A stretch of 64,000 nt of DNA from Stictocephala bisonia. Taxonomy: Eukaryota > Arthropoda > Insecta > Hemiptera > Membracidae. Location of the stretch: NCBI GenBank assembly GCA_035578905.1, contig JAQJVL010001212.1:124001-188000 (forward strand). The letters run 5' to 3'. Below the pieces are notes generated by a model. It worked only from the letters and a program-made list of their open reading frames with translations, did no database searches and had not been told where the DNA came from. Of the stretch, positions 24,462 through 35,814 are shown one piece after another. The translations under genes and the position numbers were made by a program. Within the stretch, counting starts at the first letter, position 1, and each line of letters opens with the position of its first letter.

Positions 24462-25885
24462 TCATCTGTTGAGTATGGAACACAGTCTAGCAAATACTTT
24501 TTTTAAACCTTTCTTGAATTTATAATTTGGTGCAATCATGTTCAATTTTTTAGGTAGCATCTGTAGGTACTTTTGTCCAATATAACTTGTCTTTTTTTAT
24601 AAAAATCTAGATTATGTCGACTTGTTAATATAACTCTGCCCCTGGTATTGTATCCATGAGAAGGTTGGTTCAAGCCATGTTCTTTCACATACATGATACA
24701 TTCTAATATGTATAATCCATAAACTGTCATAATATTTAATTTTCTAAAATTTGATTTTACTGATTGTTTAGCTGGTAACCCCAAAATTATTCTTATTGCC
24801 TTTTTTTGTAATTTTAGTATTCTCTCCAAATTTTTCTTTGACGTCGCCCCATACAATGTAATTCCATATGAAACATGTGAATGGATATAAGAAAAGTAAA
24901 TTAATTTTAATGTTTCGAGATTACACAAATAGGACATTTTCATTAACGCATACAAGCCAGAATTTATTTTTGAGCATATTTTTAATACATGTGAATCCCA
25001 TGAAAGATGTTCATCTATAAATAATCCTAAGTAGTTTGTCTTGTCTAAATGTTTAATCGGTTTCCCATCTATTGTGATTTTTGAAACAAACTTTCTTTTA
25101 TTTTGTTTAGTTGAAAAATATGTGAAATGGGTTTTCTCCAAATTAAAGTGTAAGTTATGGGATAGTAAATAATTTTTAATGTTAATTAATTCGATATGGG
25201 ATATAGATGTTATCTCTGCCTGTGTATTACTAGACACCTTCAGGTTTGTGTCATCTGCGTATAAATACATGTTTTCTCTAGGAACCAGGGTCAAAGTATT
25301 TTGCACACCATTTAGGTAGCACAGGAATAATAATGGGCCAAGTATAGAGCCCTGAGGGACTCCATATTGGTACAGTTTCTTTTTTGACTTAACAGATGTT
25401 ATCCAATCTCCTTTCTTACATGTGAGTTCTATAAATTGATATCTATTTTGTAGGTAAGATGCAAACCACTTGTATTCCTTGTTATCTACACCCATATCTT
25501 TTAATTTCTTTAGTAATGTATTGTGGCATACTCTATCAAATGCTTTGGAGAGATCCATAGAGATTCCAATTACAAGTTCTTTTTTATCTATAGAATCTAT
25601 TATCGATTCAATATATTGAGTTGCAGCTGTTATTGTAGAAAAACCTGAGCGAAAACCATGCTGGACGCTATCAATTAATGATTTTTCATCTAAATATTTC
25701 TTAAACCTGTTATACATTGCTTTCTCATAAATTTTTGAAATAGCTGGGAGCAATGAAATGGGGCGATAATTGGACATATTGGACCTATCCCCTTTCTTAA
25801 AGATGGGAATAGTTTTAGATATTTTTAAATTGATTGGAAAAAGGCCTGATATGAAAGAGGAGTTTATTCTCTTTCAAAAATGGGG
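24462..25885 (-). pseudogene. LINE reverse transcriptase (ORF2 part)
   Basis: Copies LINE RNA into DNA at the insertion site. The frame starts internally, upstream of YRPISLLP. RT motifs in order: QHGFRSGFST, then FDRVCHNTLL with MDLSKAFD (first catalytic Asp), then GVPQGSILGPLLFLCYLNG, then the catalytic YADD box (reads LYADDTN), then TNYLGLFID and the GYNTRGR tail. The intact frame runs 24542-25777 from ATG (411 residues). At 24592-24598 a T-run (A-run on the coding strand) hides a 1-nt lesion; the other frame continues the expected tail to a stop at 24462. At about 25875 a roughly 2-nt deletion breaks the link to the upstream linker. Confidence 0.85.
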
Positions 25886-26190
25886 CTAATTCTTGTTTTG
25901 TATTCTTTATTATTTTCATGGGAATCTCATCATGACCACATGATGCACTATTATTAAGGTTATTAATAATATCTGTGACTTCAACACAACAGATGGGTTT
26001 ACAACGGAACATTGTAGAGGTGTCTAGTAATTTTTTACTTTCAATATTGGAAAAGGATGATTTTGTTTGTTTACTATTAATGTTTGCTACATTTAAAAAA
26101 TAATCATTAAAGTGATCACATATTAGACGAGGGTCCTTATAAGCAATACCATTGTGATTAATGACATAGTCAGTAGTGGTGCTCTCTCTC
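25815..26190 (-). pseudogene. LINE pre-RT linker fragment
   Basis: Minus-strand frame with the typical region between endonuclease and RT: ICDHFNDYFLNVAN, later EVTDIINNLNNSASCGHDEIP, then ELAPFL, where the frame lesion occurs. The first about 12 residues of the open frame (26190-26225) are unrelated flank. It belongs to the same element as the downstream RT. Confidence 0.75.
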
Positions 26191-26351
26191 ACACACACCA
26201 CAGAGGAGAAAAAAACACAGGGCACATTACATAGTGGCTATACGTGTGTCGAGTAGTTATTACTCCAATTTGCCATGCGGAGGGAACTTTATCGGCCCTT
26301 AAATGTATTCTCCCAAATCCTCTAGAATAAACTAGTACTACAAATGTATAT

Positions 26352-26512
26352 AAGATGGGAATAGTTTTAGATATTTTTAAATTGATTGGAAAAAGGCCTG
26401 ATATGAAAGAGGAGTTTATTCTCTTTCAAAAATGGGGCTAATTCTTGTTTTGTATTCTTTATTATTTTCATGGGAATCTCATCATGACCACATGATGCAC
26501 TATTATTAAGGT
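26352..26512 (-). repeat. 161-bp local duplication of the LINE
   Basis: Identical by eye to 25800-25960, including the approximately 2-nt frame lesion, so it was copied from this LINE after it decayed rather than inserted separately. The high-coordinate end creates a perfect 10-bp inverted repeat, CATGATGCAC...GTGCATCATG, with a 10-nt loop. That is a signature of template switching or fold-back repair. Confidence 0.88.
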
Positions 26513-26632
26513 GCATCATGTACATAAGTTGTGATCTATATATAACTACCACTGAGGCGTTTGCTGTAGCTATAAGAAATTACACTGATCCTTTTTTTCC
26601 TCTGTGCACACACTGACCGGATCCCACACGAT

Positions 26633-27303
26633 TAGGGACGGCAAATATTTTCAAATATCGATACATTGATTTGTCGATATATAACAAACCAAATATCGAG
26701 CTAACAATCGAAACAAAAATATCGATATATCGAGTAACCGATGTATCGAATTTTAAATGATTTATCCGTTTAAAACAATGCACTAACTCTTATGTCAAGA
26801 CCATTAATATTAAAACAATTAAATACATTTATCCACACGTAACAAGTTAAAGTCTTTAGCGTTGAATGAAATAAAAAATTCAAAATAAGAATAATTATAC
26901 CTGTAATTATTATGTTTACACGTTTGTAAGGCGACTGCCTCTAGGTATCTTAGAGTCAGCGTTGCCAACTCACACACAGCTTCATTTACCCGTTCCACCC
27001 ACTAGTCTACAATAAACTACATTTTAGTTCGTTAACCTCACGTAAAAAACTAAATTAAGTTACTTTATTATTTCAGTACATGTTTGGTACGCCTAAGAGG
27101 CAATTTAAATGTTTTTTTCGTATTGTGATAATTTTGAGGAGAGAGACTAACGTCAATATTTAGTGGCATGATATATCGGATCAAAATATCGATATGGCAG
27201 ATATTATCGAGAGAAAATATTGATACTTATATATCGATATATCGAAATATCGAAACGCGTTTATCGATATTTCCGATATATCGATATATCGTTGCCATCC
27301 CTC
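26633..27303. mobile_element. hAT-like non-autonomous element, copy 1
   Basis: Ends TAGGGACGGCAA and TTGCCATCCCTC are near-perfect inverted repeats, flanked by CACACGAT and CACACGAA (8-bp target duplication, one mismatch), as for hAT elements. Both subterminal regions are packed with TATCGATA and CGATATATCG motifs, at least six TATCGATA in 671 bp. No transposase frame. The second copy at 54622-55118 is in the opposite orientation. Confidence 0.8.
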
Positions 27304-27653
27304 CACACGAACTACTAAGCACTAACCGAACTAGCGTTGTAAAGCTTTGTACCAGGCTAAGTTTTTAACACGGATATGCACTTCTTACAGAGATTTGTAT
27401 TCAATTATGGTCTTAGCATGGAGTAATCATATAGATAGTGAGTTAGTTGTTCAGGGTAAACTCTGTCCAACTCACGTACTGACGCCGTCGTATACAGACT
27501 CATATATTCCGTAGTGCAGTTGCATATATAGAATTTATATTAAATGATTATTTAGATTTCGAAAATGCAGCCAAAATCAACGAGAGAGTCATACGAATTC
27601 AGATTCAAAACACTGGAACCGTAAACACTGCCCCTACCTTGTGTGTGCGTGTG

Positions 27654-27654
<1 letters not shown>
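27304..27654. other. Non-genic stretch
   Basis: No gene or repeat supported. Confidence 0.45.

Positions 27655-27735
<81 letters not shown>
27655..27735. repeat. (TA)n microsatellite
   Basis: About 80 bp of TA repeats directly abutting the left end of a foldback element. The element's other end finishes in TTGTATATT, so the microsatellite probably grew from the TA-rich junction. Confidence 0.95.
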
Positions 27736-27738
<3 letters not shown>

Positions 27739-28712
27739 CCCCCCCCCTACTATAACTTTTGAACGGAATGAAACAAACCGATATGCTTTGGGGGATAGGT
27801 ATGTAATTACCAATGATGAATTTTGCACTATATGAGAACTTAACTCCTCAACCCAAAATGGGGGGTTGGGGAGGGGGGGGGGGAAGTCCAGAATTTCAAA
27901 TGCAAACCCCCATCAAGTGACACCTCATTTTAGAGGTCTTTATAACAGAAAAACAATGCCACAAACTAGAGGGCTCTATATCTCAATCCAGTACAAAACT
28001 ATAGCCTGTCAAAATGTTAACTAAAAATTACAGTTAAAATCAATTTAAAACATTTTAGAATTAAAACAGGAATAAGGTAAGTTTATAAAAATTAAAAAAA
28101 TCTAACGACACAGATTATTATCAAAGGCGAGCCGGTGGCCGAGTGGTCTAAGGCGTCAGGATTTTTAGCTTGGATTAGAGATAGCGCTGGTTCGAATCCG
28201 GCCTAGACTGAAAGATTTATCAATAATATTCATCTTCTACTGTACTGTTTCACCCCCTTACTCTGTGCGAATAAGTTTCTCGCACAGATGAATAGTCTAT
28301 GAGGAATGGGCACAGTAAGGTTAAGGAGGAGATCGGCCTCTCCTTTATTAAAAAAAATTAAGTGCAAAGGTCATAAGTCCGAACATATGAACAATGCCAT
28401 TGTTTTTTAAGCGTAACTTTTTAATAAACCTTCGACAGGATGTAGTTTTGTACTGGATTAATATATAGAGACCTCTAGTTTGTGGCATTGTTCTTATTTT
28501 ATAAAGACCTGTAAAATGACATGTCACTTGATGGAGGTTTGCTTTTGAAATTTGGACTTGCTCCTCAACCCCCCCTTTTGGATTGAGGAATTAAGCTCTC
28601 ATATAGCGCAAAAATCATCATTAGTCACAACCATCCCCAAAGGATATTGGTTTGTTTCATTCCGTTCAAAAGTTACAGGGGAGGGGGGTGACTTTTCGGA
28701 CACCTTGTATAT
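27736..28712. mobile_element. Foldback element with about 290-bp inverted arms
   Basis: 27736-28025 is the reverse complement of about 28415-28712 with roughly 85-90% identity by eye. Landmarks are ACTTTTGAACGGAATGAAAC / GTTTCATTCCGTTCAAAAGT, CTCATATAG and TTTGTACTGGATT. The outer right end TTTTCGGACACCTTGTATA resembles the common arthropod DNA-transposon end (TACAGGGTGTCC type); the left equivalent is lost into the (TA)n tract. The loop is occupied by a SINE. Confidence 0.75.
28129..28362 (+). mobile_element. tRNA-derived SINE, copy 3 (best preserved head)
   Basis: The head reads GAGCCGGTGGCCGAGTGGTC then TAAGGCG (A box) and GGTTCGAATCC (perfect B box), like a Leu/Ser tRNA. The body carries CTTCTACTGTACTGTTTCACC, CTCGCACAGATGAATAGTC and GGAGATCGGCCTCTCC, then A-rich. 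It lies in the loop of the foldback element, so it inserted after that element. It is not called a tRNA gene because the 3' half of the cloverleaf acceptor stem is missing and the sequence continues as SINE body. Confidence 0.87.
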
Positions 28713-29204
28713 TCACTGGAAACTGCCTACCTAGTCACGTGACCGTGACATACCTACTATTGTACAGCATAACATAAGACATAGGTCAACATAAGTTTGT
28801 CATCCTACTACTAACACCTTAATTTGCTAAAGTGACACTTGTTTTGATTTCTGGGGTCTTCTACAGTGTGGAAGGGTTCTTAGTACATAACTGGAAGACT
28901 AATAATTAGTAAGCTTAACTAACACCAACAATTGACTCTGTATGTGAGAGCAAGGGGTGGACGAACAACTTCTGCATGGGATGAGTATGCATCACATGTG
29001 TTCCCCTGACTTTAAACAAACAAACTTTGTTGTTAAGTGGCACATTTACCGTTGGACGTCCACTACCGTAAAGAATCAACAAATACGATTAGAAGTCCAA
29101 CTGTAAGTCAATCTACAAGTAAGACGCCGATCGTAAAGATATGGCCGAATAGGAGGGGCAAATGAATGTAATGAGTGTAGTTGAGCAGTGTATTCACTGT
29201 TACT
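28713..29204. other. Non-genic stretch
   Basis: No gene supported. Confidence 0.45.
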
Positions 29205-29430
29205 ACGTAAGGTTGACTGTTCCTTAGAATGAGCTATTTATTAATAGCTCAATAGCCAGGCCATCTAAGAGGCACTACACTCCAACACTTCTCTACAATA
29301 GTAGTAGTGTCCACATTGTTGGCAACCACTGAGCGGACGCCGTGTCGGTGAACCTATCGACTACAATCTCCATAACACTGTCCCCGAGTAGCTGGATTAC
29401 AGCACTACGCCACTACTAGTAGTAGTGCCG
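29205..29430 (+). repeat. Dispersed repeat family B, copy 2
   Basis: GGTTGACTGTTCCTTAGAAT then GAGCTATTTATTAATAGC, a CACTGAGCGGACGCCGTGTC segment and GTAGCTGGATTACAGCAC. Lacks the central part seen in the copies at 13660 and 55310. Confidence 0.65.
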
Positions 29431-29812
29431 ACTATAATAGCAATTGTAACTGTAAAGTAACAAGAGAGAAGCTTAAATTTACAGTATTTTTGTCACTTAA
29501 GAACCTTTTTACAAAATGTTCATTATTGTTTTCTATTGTGAAAGGATTACAAATATGAGGAACTTTCACTGAAGGAAGAATTAACGTAAATTTTATAGGG
29601 CAAATAATGAGCATAATTGTGTATAAGAGCAAAATAAGAGAAATAATTGTGTGTAAATGTTATAGTTTGTAAGCAGACCTGATTTTATGAGAAGTCTATG
29701 GTTATCTATAAGCCTGTAAATTTTTAAGCGTTTTCTACATTCATATGAGTTAGTAAAAGTTGTAAAAATAAAAAAACAAATATTTATATGTAGGATAAAA
29801 TAATGAGCAGTA

Positions 29813-29900
29813 CTTGAAGAGGACAGGAGTTTTATACCTGTCGAAACGTTGTGTTAGTTTTAAAAACACTTGTAGTGTTGACAATCTCCATCAGATTTAC
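29813..29900 (+). mobile_element. Penelope-like terminal sequence, copy 3
   Basis: TTGAAGAGGACAGG, short loop, CCTGTCGAAACGTTGTG, then AAACACTTGTAGTGTTG and an ATCTCCATC end. GACAGG and CCTGTC form a perfect 6-bp stem just before GAAAC. Matches 13187-13290. Immediately after it, 29901-29927 is a perfect 11-bp hairpin (CATATAGAACT...AGTTCTATATG). Confidence 0.5.
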
Positions 29901-30189
29901 CATATAGAACTGATGGAGTTCTATATGATATACAACATAGAAAATATGTTTATGGTATTTTATAATTGTGTGATGTATTCTTTGTAATGTTTTCACGTAA
30001 CAGCTGATATTACTGGAAAATCCGTCATCGGGTCATGTCAGGTTATAGGTTATAGGTCAAGAGGTCTTGTTGGGAAAAAGCTAGTTTGTTTATCACTGGC
30101 GCGCTTTAATCTGTTTAACGTGAAAGCACTTTTTTGTGAAGTATCTTATAGACAAGTCAGACAGCTTATCTGTAGTCACTGTTTGAATT

Positions 30190-31240
30190 TTGTACGATAT
30201 GTCTAGGGCCTTTGACTGTGTTAATCATGAGATAATTATTCAAAAACAGTCTGGCTATGGCAGAAATCCTGAATGTATCGATTAGTTTACATCTTATTTA
30301 AAGGATTGAAAAAATTCATTTTAAAACAGGGCTTCAGACATAAAATCAAATCAAATTTACTACCTTAAAACAAAAGTTGCATGACAATCGTCCCATTCAC
30401 AGGGATAACGCCAAAATTCATGTATAAAATTGATGTATTTACATTTATAATATAAATTATAAATTAGAAACAAAGATACGCCAGGTCTTCATTCATAAGT
30501 CAGCAACCGAATAATATTCTTCATTCGGCAACAGTGCTTTTAATAATTTATAAATGTGTGTTTAAGCTTTTAGTAAATTTGGCAGTTCATTAACACAGTT
30601 ATAACTGTAATGCCTCTGATTACAATACTTGAATCACAATAGAGACATTCCACCAGAGGTGTTCCTCAAGGTTCTATCTTGGGTCCAATACTATTTTTAT
30701 CTATATTAGTAACATGGCTTCATCAGTGGATGAATTTGATATTCTATATGCTGACGATTCCTCAGTTATCTTAATGAAGCCTGATTTGCCATCACTTCTA
30801 AATAAAATTGCTACAATACTAAAATTAGAAATCTGGTTCAACGATCATGACCTCTCAATAAATGTTCTCGAGACAGAAATTTTTTAATTTAAAACTAACT
30901 AAGATAATATTATATTACACAAATTTAATTTTAACAATTCAACGCTGAATTTGTTAAGACTCAGTAACATTTTTAGGCCTCACGTTAGATAAAAACTTGA
31001 ATTGAATTTTCAAATAGCACAATTAAACTCTAAACTCAACTCCACGTGTATTCTGAATATTTTAAGGAATTTATTTGATTTTTGTACACTTAAAACTCAT
31101 TACTCTCAGTGATATATTTATTCTTTAATGAAATGTGTAATTCTTATGTAGGGTAATTCAAGTAGATCCAATGAAATATTTAGTATTAAAAAAAGCTTTA
31201 AAGGTGATAATTACAAAATCCTTTTTCCGAGCTGTAACCT
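30190..31240 (+). pseudogene. Old decayed LINE reverse transcriptase
   Basis: Plus-strand frames, broken by stops and shifts, retain RT motifs in the right order: SRAFDCVNHEI near 30200, a TSYLKD segment near 30290, RGVPQGSILGPI near 30655 (reading through shifts), the catalytic LYADDSS at about 30745, WFNDHDLSIN near 30840, FLGLTLDKNLN near 30975 and LNSKLNS with LKTH further on. An unrelated block at 30345-30640 interrupts it between the first Asp motif and the PQGS motif. Inactive, and older than the LINE at 24297. Confidence 0.75.
30345..30640 (-). mobile_element. LINE 3'-end fragment nested in the decayed LINE
   Basis: On the minus strand this block ends with GTAAATTTGATTTGATTTTA, the tail type also seen at 14085, and further up has stretches reading like a LINE C-terminus (an NELPNLL-like segment in broken frames). 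It occupies a place where related RTs have only a short connector, so it is read as a later insertion. Confidence 0.4.
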
Positions 31241-32907
31241 TTCCTCTCTTTACTGATGAGTTACATTAATTTAAATTCTTTGTTAATTTGATCAAAATTA
31301 TTCAAATTAAATTTAATTTTCTTTTGTCTCAGGGTTAAATGTGGGTAAATTGGTGAGGCTGTAAATTACAATGAATTAAGACTTGTTTTAAAAAGCTACT
31401 TTATTACATCATTTTTTACTTTACTTTCTTTTAAAATTTCATTACAATAAAATTGAATTCAATTAATTATCTAAAAAACTGATTTCTAAAACATGATTTT
31501 ATTTTATAACTAAAACTTATCTTATTGTCCTTGCTTTGTCTTGATGAAACCCCACGTGGTCTTTATGTTTTAATAACTTGAGATGGTTTAATCTTTTAAA
31601 ACTACACAAAAAATATCAAAATTATTTAAATCTTTCTTTTAAAACAAACATGTATTGCTATTTTAAAGAATTTAGTTATACTTTAAAACGGTCACACGCG
31701 GTCTTCATGTGGTCTACCGGGAGGAACACCATGTTCCTGTGTATGGTTTCTTCAAAAGATTGACGCAGAGTGAGTGATGCCTCCAAGACGCTGGAGTACG
31801 TTCCCCCTCCTACTTTCCTGTCCATTAAAACCAATAGTATTGGGTCAGAGGCTCAACTTCCGCCTATACCATGCGGTTCTGACCCCAGTAAGTGCTGCTC
31901 CCACTGTTTGTTTCCCCAACTAGACATGTCTCCTGGATTCGACTGGTGCATGTCATAGTGACACCCCTTTGGATTTCCAGGTCGACTCTTCCAGCGACGC
32001 GACAGCCCATGTGTGTGTTGATAACAATGAAAAGGAATGTTGTTTACTCAATTCTCAGAAGACTGCCCTGGAATAAATATCTCTACCCACTTCCCTGGCT
32101 GGCTGGTTATTTACTTACAACGATTTCCGAATATTATTTGAATGTTCGTTGATTATTTTAATTAAATATATTTATTTCTTCAATAAAATCATTTATCATT
32201 TATTTAATTTAATTGATTTATTCGTCAATTTGGTGGACCTGTTACAGAGCCTCTTGTAAACCATTATTTACATTTACAAGATTAATAATTAACAGTATTA
32301 CATGAAGAATTAAGGCTTCTTAAAATGCCTATCCTTTATATATTTAAAATTTTAATGTACACTCATAGTCATTATATCTTTATATTAAGCTTCCTCCAAG
32401 AATACAATACTAGGAATTAAAAATGGTAAAAACATTAAAAGGCTGTTTTTTTGAAGAAAATAAAACCTTTTTTATTCTGTGAATGAATTTATGAAAGATC
32501 TGGAAATGGTATTACTTTCAGAATCGGTTTAATACATTTATATTTAATAGCTTACATTAAATGTAGATATTAAAATAATTATTTATATATGACTAATTGT
32601 TTTTGTTTGTTTTCATATCAGTGTAAATAAATGTTTATAAATGTAACAAATTACTCAAGTTACAATTCTAAGATGAGCCGACTGTCTTATGGAATTGTAC
32701 TTTACTACTCCTGAAAGTGTTTTGTTTATATTTCCTCACTAACTACTAAATAATAGTAAAATGTTTACTATTATATGTTTCCTCTCCAATGATACATCAT
32801 TGTAAATAAAATATACATTATTGTAACTTTCTACTTTACACTAGAATTGACAATGAGGTTAATATAAGCAAAGAACGGTGTTGTTTATATGAAAACTATA
32901 TTATACT
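31241..32907. other. Non-genic stretch with a GC-richer patch
   Basis: Mostly AT-rich. 31685-32010 is GC-richer with overlapping frames of about 60-85 residues (31770-31958, 31892-32152). None shows a recognisable domain and no splice structure is evident, so they are left uncalled. Confidence 0.4.
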
Positions 32908-32985
32908 AGCCGACAACCGTTGCTCCGCTACGGGGTGGTTCTCTACGCTTGTTTACCCTTCCCTCGTGGTTCTCTCTAAACCATC
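32908..32985 (-). repeat. Dispersed repeat fragment shared with 20565-20645
   Basis: CTACGGGGTGGTTCTCTACG then TTTACCCTTCCCTCGTGG and TTCTCTCTAAACC match the other copy in inverse orientation. It is preceded by ACTAGCCGACAACCG, a typical retroelement-end sequence in insects; the family is tentative. Confidence 0.55.
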
Positions 32986-33419
32986 ACATCAATATATAGG
33001 CTCAGCCTACTGCCATTCTCTAGTAAATAAGTTTTATAGCCTTGAAACCCCTATTGTAATCATGTCAGAGTTAATAGAAATTACCATATGCATTTCAAAA
33101 TTAAAACCAAATCAGGCAAGATTGTGTGTCATGTTTATGTTTCTTTGAATAAGCAGTTTGAAATAAATTATTACATGAATTACTCTTAAGAAAAAAAAGG
33201 TAAGGCCTATTTCTACCCCTTGGAAATGGAATTTCGAGGAATCCTTTCTTAGGGAGTCTGAATCTGATCTGAAAATACCTATCTGCAAAATTTTCATAAC
33301 AACTGTTATAAAGAATAAAAAAAATTACGTTTAAAAAATGGTCTGAACAATAACGTGGTAGCTTTGGAGACCGAAAAGGGAGTGGGGAAGACTGTGAAAA
33401 GAGAAAATAAATGGTTGCC
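32986..33419. other. Non-genic stretch
   Basis: No gene supported. The overlapping minus-strand frames at 33101-33421 show no domain. Confidence 0.4.
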
Positions 33420-33950
33420 AAGAATTTTCACAAACTTTCCCCCATATTAAACATTTAAAAAATCAAAACTTAGAAAACTACCAATTTGATTCCCAAATAT
33501 GTGTTTTTGTCATACTTATAACTGTAGTCAAGTTAGAGACTTGCGGTTTTTACTAAAATATAATCAAAAACGATTTTGATTTACTAAAATTTAATCAAAA
33601 TCGTTAGAGCAGTTTTTGAGAAAGTTCCATTTTTGTATGTTTTTTTTCCATAAAAATAAAAATAAATAAATGTTAAAAAAGTGAAAAATAGTCTGGGTAT
33701 ATTGGCTAAATACACCTACAATACCAAATTTCATAAAAAATTATCCATCCGTTTGGTCTCCAGCGAACTGCACATACACACAGACAGACACACATACGGA
33801 CAGCCACCAACAATTTTTTTCAAAAAAAAAAAAAATACTTTTTTGGTTTCAGGGGACATAAAATGGAGTTTTAGAACAACTTGTACAAACAATTTGTTTT
33901 GGACGATCACAATACTTTCTCTATGCTAACGCATGTAGGAGAAAGAACAA
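33420..33950. repeat. Dispersed repeat family A, copy 2
   Basis: Same order of landmarks as 3600-4170: CCATATTAAACA, TTGATTCCCAAATA, GAGACTTGC, GCACATACACACAGACAGAC, AACTTGTA and the terminal CTTTCTC...GAGAAAG pair with a 17-nt loop. Conservation of that hairpin in both copies suggests it is a functional end. Confidence 0.7.
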
Positions 33951-34974
33951 ATCGTACACAAGCATTACAACAGACAGGCGGACAGAAAATAAGATAAAGC
34001 ACGTATCGAATTCTTTAAATTGCCGAATATGAAGAAACGCTAATTTCCTATATTGTAAGCAACGAAGGTACATACTATTTTATCAAAGGCACTATTTATA
34101 CCATAGAAAAGTAATTAATTTCTTACAATATTTTTTCTCCGTAGCTTAACACAAATTAGTATTGATATAAGTTAAATACCAACACTAGGCGTATGTTAAA
34201 ACATAATTATTTATACATGAAATACTATAGTATATTATCAAATCCTACTATAAATAAGACAACCTAGGTTTGTGAAAAATTTACATAATAGTATACTTAA
34301 AGCAATGAAAAACAGTCTAAAACACACCTAACCAAGTACGGAAAAATGTTCAAAAAATACGTGCAAATAATGTAAAATAACAAACAATTATTGAGAAAAA
34401 ACAACAATACACATAATAAATAATAATATTTATGACACGAGGTTGTAACAATGGCAATGCTCTAAACTAAAAAACAACAAGAAAAAGATGAAATAGTAAA
34501 CCATGAATACAACAAGAACAAATTTAACAGGAATATCTGAAATTGAAGGAATAAATAAACCAATAATAAAACATAAATGTTAATAACATTAATTTTATTC
34601 AAGTAGTCAGGGAACTTGCTGAAGTCCACTCAGATGATGTCCAGTTTTGATAGACGATGGCAAACTTCAAAGGAGGAGGCATCACCCACACTCCTTCATC
34701 TATAATAACAGGTTAGTACCGGGCCTACAGTCATAAATAGACGTGACCTCATGGCCTCGGTATCCACTGGAAGTCAATGGTAGCTCATCTACTGATAATC
34801 GTCTAACCGAGTAAAATGGAGTTTATTTTTGTTCAAGTTTTGTTTGGGATAACATGTTTTTTGGTTTAAATTCAAAATTAGCGTTTAACTGAGCTTCGAA
34901 GGCTGGTTATATAAGCATTTAAGTGTAGAATTGGTTTTATATACACACAGGGGATTTCTTATCCAATGCCAAAT
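33951..34974. other. Non-genic AT-rich stretch
   Basis: No gene or repeat supported. Confidence 0.5.
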
Positions 34975-35595
34975 TTTGTGCACAATTATCAACCCGTTTG
35001 TGGTCCAGTAGTGGAGCGCTAGTGCAGTCCTATGTAAATGTAATGCAGTTTAAACCAGCTGTAGTGGCAGACCTCACGCACTAATGGAATTACTATTAAA
35101 AATATTTCTATAACATGTGGTATCTAAGGGTAAGTAATAACTAATATAGTTAAGTGTCGAAGTGATTAAATGTTGAGATAGCGTAAAGATTACATTTCTG
35201 GGTCTTACATTGATCATATTTTCGTTAGTTTTAAAGCGAAAAATTTGCAAATTATTGATTAGGTACATATTGTTCGGATAATTGTACGTAGTCGATTGCA
35301 AGTCACAACTAGTATAAACAGAATTGGCTGCCTTTCAAAAGTCATGTTATCTCTGAATATTTCATCATTGAAAATTATTATTATAATATAAGTAAATAAA
35401 ACCCTCGATTGTATTACTTACAACAAGATATCTCATGTAGTACGAACAGTTGTGCCAGTGATTTGATTAGTCAGTGGGGTCTGCCACCAAAATTGGTTTA
35501 TGTGTTTATTACTGCATTATATTTACACGGACCTACACTAGCGCTCCATTACTGAGCTCGAAAACAGTTGATAATTAGCGACACAACAATTAATT
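34975..35595. repeat. Inverted repeat, about 115-bp arms
   Basis: 34978-35090 faces 35462-35590. Shared pieces include AATTATCAAC, TGGAGCGCTAGTG, GTAAATRTAATGCAG and GTGGCAGACC. The spacer is about 370 bp, AT-rich and non-coding. It may be a DNA element with long terminal repeats. No clear target duplication was found. Confidence 0.6.
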
Positions 35596-35814
35596 AGCAT
35601 CGAATGTTAAATCTGTCCGTGTGCATTAAAACAATGATAAAACACTCATTGGCTCAATAACGCTTGTCCTTGTTAGGAAGCTTAACAAATTAATTATCTT
35701 CTTCCAGAATAATAAACGTCAGAGCAAGTCTGAGCACGTACATCATTATACTATATTCCAAGCAGATGGCTATAATTGTCTTGGAAATCTATCAATTATC
35801 TAGTGTTATACAGG
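35596..35814. other. Non-genic stretch
   Basis: Flank of the satellite. Nothing recognised. Confidence 0.4.

Larger units (their letters stand above)
24297..26190 (-). mobile_element. 5'-truncated LINE with short tandem 3' tail
   Basis: Minus-strand non-LTR retrotransposon. The 3' end (low coordinates) has an AATAAA signal followed by about six TTGA repeats at 24305-24330 instead of poly-A. The coding part holds a reverse transcriptase and its upstream linker. No endonuclease domain is present, so the copy is truncated near 26190. It is the youngest LINE in the window, with only two small frame lesions. Confidence 0.85.

Noticed and set aside
28129..28210. Functional tRNA gene
   Set aside because: A and B boxes are good, but the acceptor stem is not completed and the sequence runs into the SINE body shared with two other copies.
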